Assembly (NCBI GenBank): GCA_900074885.1
Contig: FJUW01000008.1
Span: 64,495 to 128,494, forward strand
Source of the DNA: Rhynchosporium graminicola
Lineage: Eukaryota > Ascomycota > Leotiomycetes > Helotiales > Ploettnerulaceae
DNA: 64,000 bases
Reading direction: 5' to 3'
Made by a program: the position numbers and the translations under genes. The notes beneath the pieces are model-generated. The model saw only the letters and a program-made list of their open reading frames with translations, had not been told where the DNA came from and ran no database searches. Of this stretch, positions 1 through 11,632 are shown piece by piece (the stretch's first letter is position 1; every line of letters starts with the position of its first letter).

Positions 1-750
1 CCTGGGTGTACTACAGTAATTCTGATGCGTACTATTGACTCATCGAAGCCAGTTCCATTCTAGCCAGTACCTTTGTACTATAATATAGTTTATAATAAAT
101 TAAATCAAGCTAGCTAAAACTTCGATAGGTACTGTACTACCCCTGTCCCTAGAAAAATTACACTTATCATGGGGGAGGAATACTTCTTAACTTCTTACTC
201 TTGGATCTGTTACCTACGATCAGCCAATATTCGATCTTGGCTAAGTGTATCTCCTCTCGGCAAAGATGTTCTCCGATAGAGATTAATAAGAATCGGAGAC
301 TCCGATTGGTATGTCGGAGATAAATCAGATAAATCAAATTCATATTGATCGTGACATGGATAGATTGAAAAATTACATAGAGTTCGTTGTTTCGCCAGAG
401 GCTTAAGGGTCGGTGCCATACTCCCCCCGGAGATCTACAGCACTACCGACCACCCTACTCTGTCAGTCGATTGGAGTGATCAGACCGATCCGCTAAATGA
501 AAGTGGGTCGGTTTGAGCAGACAGGTAGGAGTTTATTACATAAGCAATTGAAGACGGAGTAATCCCAGACGATGAACAAAGAATAGCGGTACAGTAAAGG
601 ATTATGCCTGGACTGCACCGCCAGCTAGGGAGGGTATATAACAAGCATAATTGTTTGAGTGATTGCGTTAGCTCGCATTAGTGCGAAAAGATTAATGTGC
701 TTCGTACTTAGTACAGGGGGTATTTGGTGTACAATTCTAGGCCCTGCACT

Positions 751-860
751 CTACGGAGGTACATGCCCTAAGTTTAGGCTCACCGCTTTCTTTCTGCCTA
801 CACAATTTGGAGTTGCAGAGCCGGGCGGTGAGCCTAAACTTAGGGCCTGTACCTCCGTAG
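751..860. repeat. 36-bp inverted repeat (hairpin, MITE-like)
   Basis: The arm at 751-786 and the arm at 825-860 are reverse complements with one mismatch, separated by a 38-bp loop. The pairing extends at most one base further outward, so this is a discrete foldback. No clear target-site duplication was seen at the edges. It could be a tiny foldback element or a solo pair of terminal repeats. Confidence 0.75.
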
Positions 861-1426
861 ATACTTTATGACTATTGTCCCCAATAAACTATATAGTATT
901 GCTTTGTCATTGAGTAGCTCCCCATGAAATGACTCCCTACAACCTCTACTTTGTACATTATTTTCCACATGTACCAAGTACACGGCTCTATACCCAAAAC
1001 ACCAAATACTATGCCCCCCTCCCCCCTGATCTGGTCAGTATAAGCCCAGTTTCTGAGGGTGCTATTACTAGTAGTCGGAAGCGATATCAACTGCTGGGCC
1101 AGTGAAGCCTGTCAGTTCTTTGGTGCTGCAAGTAGTATATAGTGTAAAGGGGCTTTATTTCAAACCCGAGTAAGTTCGTACAATAAGGTTTAACATTATT
1201 ACTAAGTGAAACTTTAGTTCTAGTCGGAAAACATATACTATAGCATTCAAGGTCTAAAATTTCAGAGATGATTAGTTAGAGTGTGGGAGAGATCATGCAC
1301 CTCATCTAGCTATCCGGAGCTGCGATCCTTTTCGCGGTGATGGGTGCAATTGTCGTAACATCTGAAGTATCTGTGCTAGGATTATCGTTACAGTGGGTAC
1401 GTCCATCTGGACTTTCTCAAAACTAC

Positions 1427-1489
<63 letters not shown>

Positions 1490-1508
1490 AATTGATTGAT
1501 TGATTAGT
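1427..1508. repeat. Tetranucleotide microsatellite (ATTG)n
   Basis: About twenty tandem copies of ATTG run here with one interruption (an attaattg step). On the other strand it translates into an artificial INQS repeat, which is not a gene. Confidence 0.95.
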
Positions 1509-1948
1509 CGCCGGCTGGTTTGAGAAGAAACGTGGGGTGCTGGATGATCAGAGGGAAAGGAACGTCGCGATAGGACCTTCCGCAAGTGTGACTGACATCG
1601 TTGTGTTTACCGGGCTAGCTCCAGACCTGGGGTGGGGGGGGGGCATACAAGTACATAGTATCATTGCCATGCGCACCAATCCCCTTTGTGATGTTTTCAT
1701 TTCCTCACATCAATTTATGAATATATATATATATATGTATATATATACATAACTTCATTTTACTTCCTTCGTCTTATCTTTTCACCTCTTCTTTATCTCT
1801 CATCCACCCTATCCCTTCTCCGTATTACGAGCAAGAGTTCCCGGAATAGTTCCATCCCTCGTAATCTCGTCTGAAATCGGTCAGACGGAGCGGGACCACC
1901 AACTCCTGTACGGAAGCTTGTAAACAGACCAGACCAGACCAGATCAGA

Positions 1949-1974
1949 CCACCACCACCACCACCACCACCAAC
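1949..1974. repeat. Trinucleotide microsatellite (ACC)n
   Basis: Eight or nine tandem ACC units follow a short AGACC-type degenerate repeat. It gives a poly-Trp reading on the minus strand that should be ignored. Confidence 0.9.
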
Positions 1975-2588
1975 ACCTCCTTCGTCCTGTGGGATACGAT
2001 TGGAAGGTCATGAGGCCATAAGGCAGGCATACATACATACATACATACATGCTTACGAGCCACATCTAATCGGGTATACATGTAGAAGAGCGGCCGCATG
2101 CACGTCCCTCACCACTAGCTAGCATATATCGAAGGAAGGAGCGAGCCAATCATGTGATCAACACCGTCTCGAGTCGTATTTTCATCAAATTCATCATCTT
2201 CAAGATATATTCAACTTTATGAATATATTTCCACGCAGGCAGTGCTACTCTTTCCTTGCAAAATCACATTGCAGGTCGATCGATGTATAGTAGCGAGCTC
2301 TAGAGTCACACGTGTAAAAGCGGTCCAAGCGTCAAGCAAGCATTATAAGAAATGTCCTTGTTTCATCAGCCCTTGATTCCCAAAATAATACCGGCGGCCT
2401 TCATGAGATATGATACAGATGCAGATATACTGACGATCTTTCTAATTCGCCAGAACTGACGAGCTCCAGCAACAAGACAAACGTCTCTCTTCACTACTAT
2501 CATGGACACGGAAACAGATGAGTGACCCTTGTTATCCAACAACCATAGGAGATAGTCAACATTGTCGCATTCAAACTCAGTCAATCCA

Positions 2589-5500
2589 TCATTCCATATC
2601 TTCCCTCGCTTTCGAACCTCCAAGGATGTTTCCGAAAAGTTGCCTGAATCGACTGCTTTGCACTGGTTGCGACAATGGACCTACGAGCAACCCTGTCAAA
2701 TTGGAGGGTGCATTTTGATCATGGGAGTTCAGCACCAACGGAATCATATCGACTTCGTCACCATCAGTCATTTTCTGGTCACCACTTGGCATTCTTTTGT
2801 CGCTTTCAAGTGGACACGCGACGTTCGATTCGATGGCATGTTGTAAAGATCCCCCTTCGTTCACCAGGGAATTGAATTTCATATCCTGACCGACACCCTC
2901 ATTCAAGACCCTGTGCCGGCGTTGCAAGTCCTCATCTGGCCCGGTTGTACCGGCAGGTGTGTTTGAGTCTGGCGGTGCTTCCGATTCTAGAACTCTGATA
3001 AGACCGTCGATTGTTGCCTCAGACTCATTGTGTGGCGATGATGACTGAGTCGGCGATAAAACAGCAGTTGGCGACGGGCTTGCATTAGCAGGTCTCGAGA
3101 CTTGTGCAACTGATATCTCGAGGGATATTCCCGATACTAAACTTTCTTGACTTGGATGTGACGTTAAGAGACTGTCGGGTTTGAAGGTCTGACTGCGATC
3201 TGATGGCACTGGTGCTACGTGGATATCTTGAGGTCGAGAAAGCTGATGTGAGCTGGAGCGTCTCGAATGGGAGTCCTCGTTCTCTGTCATTTCGCGTACA
3301 CTCAGGTTGGAGCTATTAGTATCTCGCATGAGATCATGTCTCATCTGAGCATAGGTAGGACTACTATGCGACTCTGGTGTTGGTGTTACTATCATACTCG
3401 ATATCATCATTTTCTGCTGAACGTTATAGTCTGAGATAAGTCAGCCTCAAAAGACTTGTCAGATGTGACATATCCTACCAAATTCGCATGCGGTGCGACT
3501 CTCCACTTGTGGAATATCTGAATTATCGTGAGAGATTACAACCTCCTGAGACTTGGTTCGGGATATATGATTGCTTGTGTCCAACCTTTTCGATTCATCT
3601 AATCGTGTTCCCCGGGAATCAATGATCTGCGATTCGGATGATGGGATTTCTACGGTCACCAAAGCTTTGTCCATCCGGAATGCCGATGGGATGATTTCCT
3701 CGGTGTTCTTGAGACGAGCAGAATCTTTAGGACGAGCAGAACTTTTAGGGCGAGAAACATTCCCGCCCTTGTGAAGATTAATCGAAAATGTTGAAGGTTT
3801 ATGCTCGTCGCTCAGATGCTTTGTCATCGCATGCTTGTTCTCAGCCCATTTGCCGCATTCTGGGCATGGACGACACACCTCTGTTGGGTCATCAGGTTTG
3901 CGCAGATAGAGGATCATTTCAGAACTCTGACTCACTTTTTCGAAGGTGATTGGTAACGCATCCGCTTGTTTTAAAAGAAACACGGCAATTGGGGCACTTC
4001 ACGCCACCAGTTGAATCTTCAGCAGCAATATCAGGGATCTGGTCGTCGTTATCATCGTCATAATAGTCCTCTGCGGTTATCTGTTCATCGGAATGGTTCA
4101 TCTTGTTGCCGAAAGTCAGAAGTTTTTCTTTTCCCGTGGGATCTTTTAACGCATCTTTCTGGGCCGGCGTACTCGCAAGGGACATTGGTCGGTCGTTCGC
4201 CAGTGAAGTTTGGCCGCAAATTTCTGGCTCAATATTTAGCTCGATCTCAATTGCCACAATTTCTTCGTCATAACTCACTTCTCTTCTGATGCAATGTCAT
4301 ATTCCAGTTGTGACTGAACAACATTCCACACCTTTCACATTTGAATGCCCCCTTCTTCCTAGCATAGTGTTCAGAATCTCGATGTCGTCTGAGGTCAGAA
4401 TTGCCGGCAAATCGGATCTTGCAGATTGTACAATAGGAACATGTGTCTGAGAATACGTCAGCGCCTTAGTTACCTCAGCACGAGGGCTCTACATACTTCT
4501 TGTAAGGTGCTTTTCAAGACCCTTTTCGGAATGGAAGCTATTTCCGCACTTCTCACAGCGTGGTCGACTACTCTCGGCGTCCGATTCATGGTTGCTTGGT
4601 CCTGAATCGTCCGAGATTATGTCGTATGTCGCATTTGCAAGTTTTTCAAATCTGATAATTTTCAACATGTTGCTATGGTCCTCGGACTTGGAAGTACTAT
4701 TGATCATTTCATCGTCTTCCTCGTCTTCATCCCTGGTTCTTGCTTCCTTGGCTGTTTCCGAACGTGCTGGCCTCCGTCTCTTTTGCCGCTGTGTACCAGT
4801 ACTCGGGGGCAACTCCGTCGACTCTTGTGGCGCTTCACGAGACCGCTTTTTAGTCTTTCGTCTCCCACTCGAGTTGGGGGGGGAGATCACGGGTGCCATT
4901 CGCTCTCTATATTCACCGATTGCTGTCTCGGGTGACTTCTGAACAGTGAGGTAGGTTTTGCTTAGACAACGAAGTCTTTTATCCTCGGGAACATCTGTCA
5001 TAAAGTTTGTGGTCTGTACCAAAGCATCTGACATCGGGTCGGGAGGATACGCTGGCTCTCCAGCATAAACTAGAATTGATGCATGAAACCATTGATCCGA
5101 TCCGTGATCGTTGCCTTCGGCGTCATGGGCGATCAAGCATCCGAGTGGTTGGACTTCGAACTCGTATTTGTTGTCTGTAACCGTCGTAATGGCTTTCAAT
5201 TTAAGTGCAGCTTCGAACAGCCCCTTGAATCGAAACCTACGGTCTTCGCAAACATTAGTTGGTTGGCCCCAAGTTTCGAAGCTCGCATTAGCTTCATCAT
5301 CCGCGGATCTTGCAAAGAGGGGAGCCAGCGCTTTCGACAATCTAGACGCAAGCTGCTCTGCTTTCCTGGGCACTACCCCTTCCGTAAACGTGTCGTCCTC
5401 TAGAAGAGCAGTATAAGCTGCCAGCTCGAGTTTTCGTAAACAATCCCAACCATCTGTGACGATCAGCAACTAATAGTGTATTATGCCAGGGTTATGAAAT

Positions 5501-6845
5501 ACCATATACAAAAACAGCCTTTCGGTATGATGTGAGGATCTGAGGTTCTTCTGTTCTGCAGAAATTCGGAAAGTCGGTGGCGAACACCCATTGCTGTAAA
5601 GCAGCTACGGCAAGACTTCTGACAAGAACAATTCCATCAAATCTCAGATAGGTAGTGAGGAGGTGCTGAATTGGTAGTTCTGAATCCTCCGAGCATAATG
5701 TTTGCAGAAGGAGAGCAAGATCGGCGTCCTTCTGGACAAAAGAAGGCTGCAGTAGCGGAATTGCCAGATCATGACCATGAAGAATCGAATACAACTCAGA
5801 CTGAATAGACTGCAAAGCATTTGGAATCTCGTCTGTCAAATGAACCGCTGGTTGATCAGGTGCCAGCTGAGAGAACCCCGCCAAGCTCCGCATCTCATGA
5901 TTCTGCTGCTTCAAATGCCATATTTCTTCGTCTTTCGAGAAGAGCAGCCCCTCGAGAGGATTCATTCCAGCATTCTGCCGATCTTGCTGAGCAATTTTTA
6001 AGTGTGTTATCTGTGCTCGAAGATCAATTTCGTTCTTCTTCAGTCGCTTGTTTTTGATTTCCAGCTTCTCGACTTCCTGATGCCACTGTGATCGAGTAGA
6101 ATCATTCTCAGCATTCGACCGACACACTTTCGCCTGGAGGCTCATAAGGTTTGCGGAGAAGGTGCTCACGGTCGAGGTGTTTAGATTTGATATTCGTGTC
6201 GTAGATGTCGCGCCCATCATTGTAGTGCGGTCGAGTGAACCGTGTGAAGCTTTACCACGAGCAGGAGTACGTGGCTTGGCTTGGACTGAATCGGAATCCT
6301 TCATAAGTCAGCAGACACCCGTGTTGTACATTTAACTGAGGAACTCGCATTTACCTCGTGCTCTACGTCGAAGTTGACAGCGTCGACCCTCTTCATAGTC
6401 ATGGTGGTGTTCTGTCCGCGGTCTGCCTGCGTTGCCAGCATCTTCTAAACTGTTAGCAGCGATGGCTGCAAAACAGGCTACTTGAGGTCTTACTTACTTC
6501 AGGCATATCCGGGATGCTCTCGCCAGAGCCGTACTCGACTGCGTATTGTTGAGCAAGCAGTTGGACTTCCTTGCGATGTTCCTCGTTCAGGGAGTGAAGG
6601 CATCGAGAGCCTTTTTCTCGAAGTGTCGAGACCGAGGCGTGTCTACCGTTGGTATTCTTTCTTTCTTCCCGTACGAATCTCCCCATTCGATCCTTCACTT
6701 GACTGCTAGAAAATGTATTGCCAGTAGCTCTCACCAAGTGGTCCACAATCGTGGCATCGAATTCGATCCCCTTTTCAAGCGTATAGTCCAACCATGCGAG
6801 GAAAGCAACATTATGCTTATCAAACCAGATCCTTAGGGACACCAT
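2589..6845 (-). CDS. Multi-zinc-finger (C2HC/C2H2) coiled-coil protein
   Basis: I model eight exons: 6845-6498, 6444-6355, 6298-5510, 5469-4497, 4446-4279, 4223-3936, 3880-3479 and 3430-2589. All junctions keep frame, giving about 1299 aa. The ATG at 6845 has a good GCCATGG context; the frame is open upstream only to a TTG. The N-terminal 100 residues (WFDKHNVAFLAWLDYTLEKG) look like a helical DNA-binding-type domain of unknown family. A coiled coil rich in K/E/Q follows around residues 190-260. Residues about 712-911 hold five C-x2-C-x12-H fingers: three end H-x5-C and two end H-x4-H. An acidic DDDNDD linker lies between fingers 3 and 4. The C-terminal 300 residues are Ser/Pro-rich and probably disordered. 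A nuclear, nucleic-acid-binding role is inferred; I do not recognise an orthologue. The 40-nt intron at 5470-5509 is unusually short and is the weakest junction. Confidence 0.82.
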
Positions 6846-7668
6846 GGCGATGAGGAAAATAGTGTTCAATGCTGTGATCAGAATTGGCGGATGGAAGTGC
6901 GCAAATCTGAGTACTAGTCGATGATACTTGATGTAAAGCTTCCAACTTCCTAAGCCACTTCAGTTTCGGCAACGAAAGATCCGATCCTGACGTATGGAGT
7001 ATCCCGATTGAAAGGAGTCTCAGGGATGGCTAGTCTATTCTCACATCTCACTGTTCAAGAAAGGATACGTTGAAGAGTACTTGCGGGAGTGGTTGGCAAT
7101 TCTGTAAGCATTAGCAGGACAGGTCAACCAATGGAAATCCTAGCGGAACGCCACTTCTTGACTACATATCTTCGCAGCTTCAAGCAAACGAACTTTTACA
7201 AACAGAACAGGGTTTTGAAAGGTGCAAACAGATTTGTGCTTACGAGTGTGGGGACGCAGCTCATATCACTGGTCACTTGGCTACCTTATCTTGACGGCTT
7301 GCATCCGAATTGTGGTTCAGTTTCTGCGAGTTGCCGTTCAATACGTGAAATGCAAGGATTAATCTTTGATCTCAGGCATTTTTCAGTTTCAAAAACTCTT
7401 CTACCACATGGCATTGCATTCAAAAGTGATAGAACTCTGACATTCAGCCACATTATTGCTGAACTAGGCTGGCTTGCTGCATAAGTACATTCTCTGGTAA
7501 CGGTTAGGATTTTCCGTGTGCAAGATACGAAATTTTATCTTCCGACAAAAATACCACACTCGGTAATCTAAAACCCCCCTCAGGCTGCATATCTGTTACT
7601 TGTTCTGGTGACCGTCCTGGAATCAGAAAATTGGTTGTTTTGTTGCGCAAGCCATCTAATCTCCGATC
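6846..7668. other. Divergent intergenic region
   Basis: This separates the zinc-finger gene (leftward) from the Hsp70-like gene (rightward), so it should hold both promoters. A 131-codon frame at 7089-7484 on the plus strand has no recognisable motif and I treat it as chance. No other structure was seen. Confidence 0.55.
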
Positions 7669-10600
7669 ATGAACCGCCAGAAACTATCAAACCTCACGAT
7701 GAGTACTACTTCCGACCATGGGATGAGCGAGGATGAGACGCATGAGCACGAACCTGTAGTTGTCGAAACACCCATCGTTGACACGCCTCCTGAAGGCACA
7801 CGGATAAGGCAACGCCGAATTCCAGCTTGTCTTCCTCCCAGCACAACACCGAATGTTCGCAAGTCCCCGAGAATAGTGTCAAAAGCTTCGAAATCCATTC
7901 CTCATCTAAGCGGTAATCAGCATGTGCGAACAGGATACCTGCAACCCAAAACAAGGCCACATTCAAGGCCTATATCATCAAAAGAGGAGTTGTATCGACC
8001 GAAGAAGTTGAAGACTAGCTCGCAAGGGGAGAACATTACATACAGACCTCGTCTAAGAGCAAGACCCTTCATCTCGCCTCGAAAAGACCATGAGCCAAGA
8101 GATCTCCCAACTGTTGCTTCACATACCTCTGCCCCTCCTCAACCTTCGGCACAGAACTTCTCCCTTGGCGTGGATGTTGGGGTGACTTTTACAACAGTCG
8201 CTTATGTCACCCACAACCTGAATCAGAAACACCCACGAATTGATCCAAGGGAGGTCAAGTACATCACCAATTGGCCTGATGATGGAATCGCAGGTACAAG
8301 GGCCCAGATACCCACTGAGATGTGGTTCTCTTCGGTTTCAGTCCCTCCATACGACGATGGCGACAGCGATGGCTCAAAGGAAAGCGACTCGGGAGATAAC
8401 ATAGTACTTGATGATAGAATAAAGCTCAACAGTGCCGCAGATTGCTTAAGCGAGTTCAGTGCTCCAAATAAACGTCAAGCTAGCCCAGGCAACGAGAAGA
8501 TTTCTGAACATCTCTGGGGATACAGCGTTCACCAACAAAGATACCTTTCCAGCACAGATCGAGATGTCATGGGACACATAGACAGACCGAAGCTCATACT
8601 CGTAGAAGCTAGCCACACTGACAGCGACCGTGCTAGACTAAGTCCGCGGCTGAGGCATCTGATCGAAAACGGAACAATACAATCCCACGGTGGCGGACCC
8701 GAAGATATCTTGGATGTTTTGATTTACATCCTCGTCAAAATCCTCGGACACACGAAGCGACAATTGACTGAGAGAGAAGGGTACACGCCTGACTGCCCGG
8801 TATCTTTTGCACTTACAGTTCCCACAATCTGGTCAGCTCGTTCTTCCAGGATCCTACAAAATGCATTTCAAGCCGCGATTGGCTTGACAGATTTTGGCAC
8901 CTTGGTCAACAGTAGCCTGGAGAATGTTTTCATTGTTTCTGAACCAGAAGCTGCTGCAACTTTCTTACTAGGGTACACTCACCAAATGCTCGTGAGTTCA
9001 AACAGTGGATGAGAGTCAGAAAACACGATTATTAACATGAAAAGCCAGGAGAAACTTTCACGGTTCTGGATTGTGGTGGAGGTACTGTTGATGGAAGCAC
9101 GTATACAGTAACCAGCAGCTACCCGCTGCGCCTGAAATCGGAAGTTGGGCAACCTTGTGGTAAGATGAGCTAGATCGTCAAAATTGAAGACAAGTGCTAA
9201 CTTCACCCAAGGAGATAATTGTGGCGCGAGCTATTTGAATGATGCATTTGAGAAGCGACTCTTGAAGCGCTTAAAGGATGAGAGTTATTTAGATCGAGAT
9301 GGTGAGACCAGAGAAGACGCTGTAAGATACGCTACAATGGAGTTTGAAAACAGGGGCAGTATGTATTTCCATACAATCTGTAATCCAGAGTCGAAGCTTC
9401 CTTTGTGCTCTGGACACGACCAAGCTACACATGCTAAAGAACTGGAGTAGAGCGGAATATCGATATCGCCAAAAGACCCGTCGGTGAGGTAAGAATACCT
9501 GGGCTTAAAGGGGACTTGGCCAGAAGACTGCAAGGCCAAGAACTCAAAGGTTTTAAGCCTGGATTTGTGTCTCTTGATAAGTGCGTCTAATTAAATGATC
9601 CCCTTTCGATTGGTTTCATGGTTCTCTTGCTAAAATAGTGGATGCAGGGATGACTACGACGAGATTTTCGGGCCCCTACTTGAAAGGACAGCTGCTGTGC
9701 TGAGCAAGCAACTTTATGGTGCCCTCCACCTAGGTATCGAACTCAAGGTTTGAGATCCTCCACATCAGGTCCATCGGGTCCACATTGATATATCGAATAG
9801 AAGGTTTTCTTGATCGGTGGATTTGGCGCCAATCCATCATTACGCAGCTTCTTGAGATCATACCTTGACAAATTCGTCAAAACTGTCAAGCTGGATTATG
9901 ACATTGATTTACATATAACGAATGAGCAAGACAGGTATTGACCCCGAAAGCTTGCTGTTCGGACTCAGCATTAACTTCTCTAGCATGACGGCTATCGCTG
10001 CTGGTGCCACATTGCGTGCTCTCAATCTCGATGATGGACCAAAGAGACGAGCCGTCTCGAGCTTCGGATTCTTACGCAGAGAGGAATGGATGCCTCACGC
10101 AGAGTGTTATCGAAATGCCGACAAGAAGATCGATGATTTTGATCATCTCTATTATGTATCGGTCATCGATTATTTTCTTCATAAGGTTAGTAGCTCCGAA
10201 TCCTGAAATGACAGCTGGTTGACTTCCTGTAGGGTGAGGTCGTTCCCCCTAAGCGTCGCTACCAGCCATTCAAGAGCACCCACTCCTTTGAGCTTGATGA
10301 AGAACAGTTCTTGTGTGAAGAAATATTGTATGTAAACGACAGCGATGGCACCAAGTCACATTATGATGTGGGGCATGACATCAACGCAGGTATTTATTAG
10401 ATGCTACAATATAAAATGCTTCGAAATATATGCTAATCGCAATCAGGAGCTCAAATGGTTGGTACGATCATCACGGATATGACTTACCTTCGAGACGAAG
10501 GTCTTATTTCCCCTGTCATTCCCCAGCCGGACAAAGATGGCATCGTGCGTGGAAAGCCTCATTATGAGATTACATTCGATCTCGTCCCTGTTGTTATTGC

Positions 10601-10706
10601 CAGAGACATGAGATACGAGGCAAGATATCCGGCAAATAACCATAGTAAAGTGGTGCAGACTGGACAGATCAGTATTGCAGCCGCTTTTGAGCCCGGAACT
10701 GGTTGA
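7669..10706 (+). CDS. Hsp70-family-like ATPase (fungal divergent type)
   Basis: Nine exons: 7669-8991, 9045-9159, 9212-9358, 9448-9580, 9648-9747, 9801-9934, 9984-10185, 10233-10389 and 10447-10706, together 856 aa with every phase matching. The first 160 residues are basic, low-complexity and probably disordered. The actin-like ATPase fold then shows phosphate-1 (GVDVGVTFTTVAYV, about 167-180), phosphate-2 (VLDCGGGTVDG, about 448-458) and the adenosine motif (VFLIGGFGANPS, about 608-619). The C-terminal part (AIAAGATLRAL onward) matches the fungal expanded Hsp70-like group and lacks the usual substrate-binding beta-sandwich and EEVD tail. These proteins are abundant in ascomycetes, often of unknown or heterokaryon/immunity-related role; the function here is not known. 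Without the 9359-9447 intron the frame would hit a stop, so that intron is required. An alternative start is the ATG at 7699. Confidence 0.9.
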
Positions 10707-11632
10707 ATGGCGGTACGACTTTTTTGAAAGTTGAAAGGGGTAAGAAGCCGATGTCAAAAGGATGCATCTCGGTGTTCACAATGAAGAAAATGTATTCGAG
10801 ACGGGAGTCGCTAGTAACATTCCTGAAAAAGTGTAGCGTAAAGCTATGACATCGCCATTTATTTGTCCTTGAATTCATTGTACCTTGCTATCAATTGTTC
10901 AAGACTTAACAACAGCTGGCAGCGATAGCGTGTACCCAGGAGGCGAGAAGGTCATTGGAAGTACGACTCATCAACCCACAAAGGGACTTTACTTATCTCT
11001 GGGATATTCTTTTAAGATGACACATTGTGAGACGCCAAAGAGCTAATAATATTCAGGGTCGTCCCACCCTCCTAACTCGCATCCTCTCCAATCGTCTGCA
11101 CCCACTCACACAATGCCATATTTTACTAATTGTGCCGCTGCTGAGTATAATAGGTCTAATCTCCATGTAAGGGCAAATACTCAGATGTACAGGATACGTA
11201 CGAGAAAAGTCGAACGAGATGGGAGAGAGCTCTTCGGACAATCTGGGAAGCGAATGGAAGCGCGTTGCCCGCAAAGACCAGACCGATGAATCTGACACCA
11301 ATACCTATGATTTATATAGGGAAATTTGTGGGGGGAAAGGAGAGCCTGGGGGGATTCCTTAGAAGAATTGACAGTATCTTGGGGGAGACAGAGAGTGGTG
11401 CTTTTGAGTCCAAGTGCTTGAATCAATCATAGGAGTTGCCAAAGAATAACATTACCATATATCCATTTCACTGTTCTCTAGGAATCTTGTATCATGTGTT
11501 AGCTCCATTCTTATTGGAGAGATAACAGTTCAACTTGTTCACCACCTGCAAGCTGTTGCAGCACGCTGATCCCAAATAGGTGCGAGGTGTCCTTGCAATT
11601 CCTGCTTTAAATCGATCACATACATTACAACC
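10707..11632. other. Intergenic
   Basis: Nothing codes convincingly here. It lies between the 3-prime ends of the Hsp70-like gene and the transcription-factor pseudogene (convergent arrangement). Confidence 0.5.

Larger units (their letters stand above)
1..2588. other. Intergenic, repeat-bearing
   Basis: No convincing coding region was found on either strand. The stretch holds a perfect-looking short inverted repeat near 751-860, an ATTG microsatellite near 1427-1508, a TA-rich run near 1713-1750, an ACC run near 1949-1974 and a CATA run near 2028-2050. The short reading frames here are low-complexity or lack any recognisable motif. The right end is the 3-prime flank of the zinc-finger gene that ends at 2589. 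Confidence 0.6.

Noticed and set aside
711..1040. Larger nested inverted repeat around the 36-bp hairpin
   Set aside because: Only a tattggtgt-like 10-bp match pairs; the rest does not align well enough to claim terminal repeats.
1388..1585. Minus-strand frame with an INQS repeat
   Set aside because: It is a translation of the ATTG microsatellite.
4260..4280. Apparent stop after the third zinc finger
   Set aside because: A 55-nt intron (4278-4224) joins in phase and restores the H-x5-C finger pattern.
4592..5416. Plus-strand frames of about 100 codons
   Set aside because: They overlap exon 4 of the zinc-finger gene in antisense and have no recognisable content.
7089..7484. 131-codon plus-strand frame between two divergent genes
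   Set aside because: No motif, ordinary composition, no splice partners; probably chance.
9448..9600. Apparent frameshift and premature stop in the Hsp70-like gene
   Set aside because: A canonical intron (gtatgt at 9359 to ag at 9447) restores the frame, so the gene is not broken.
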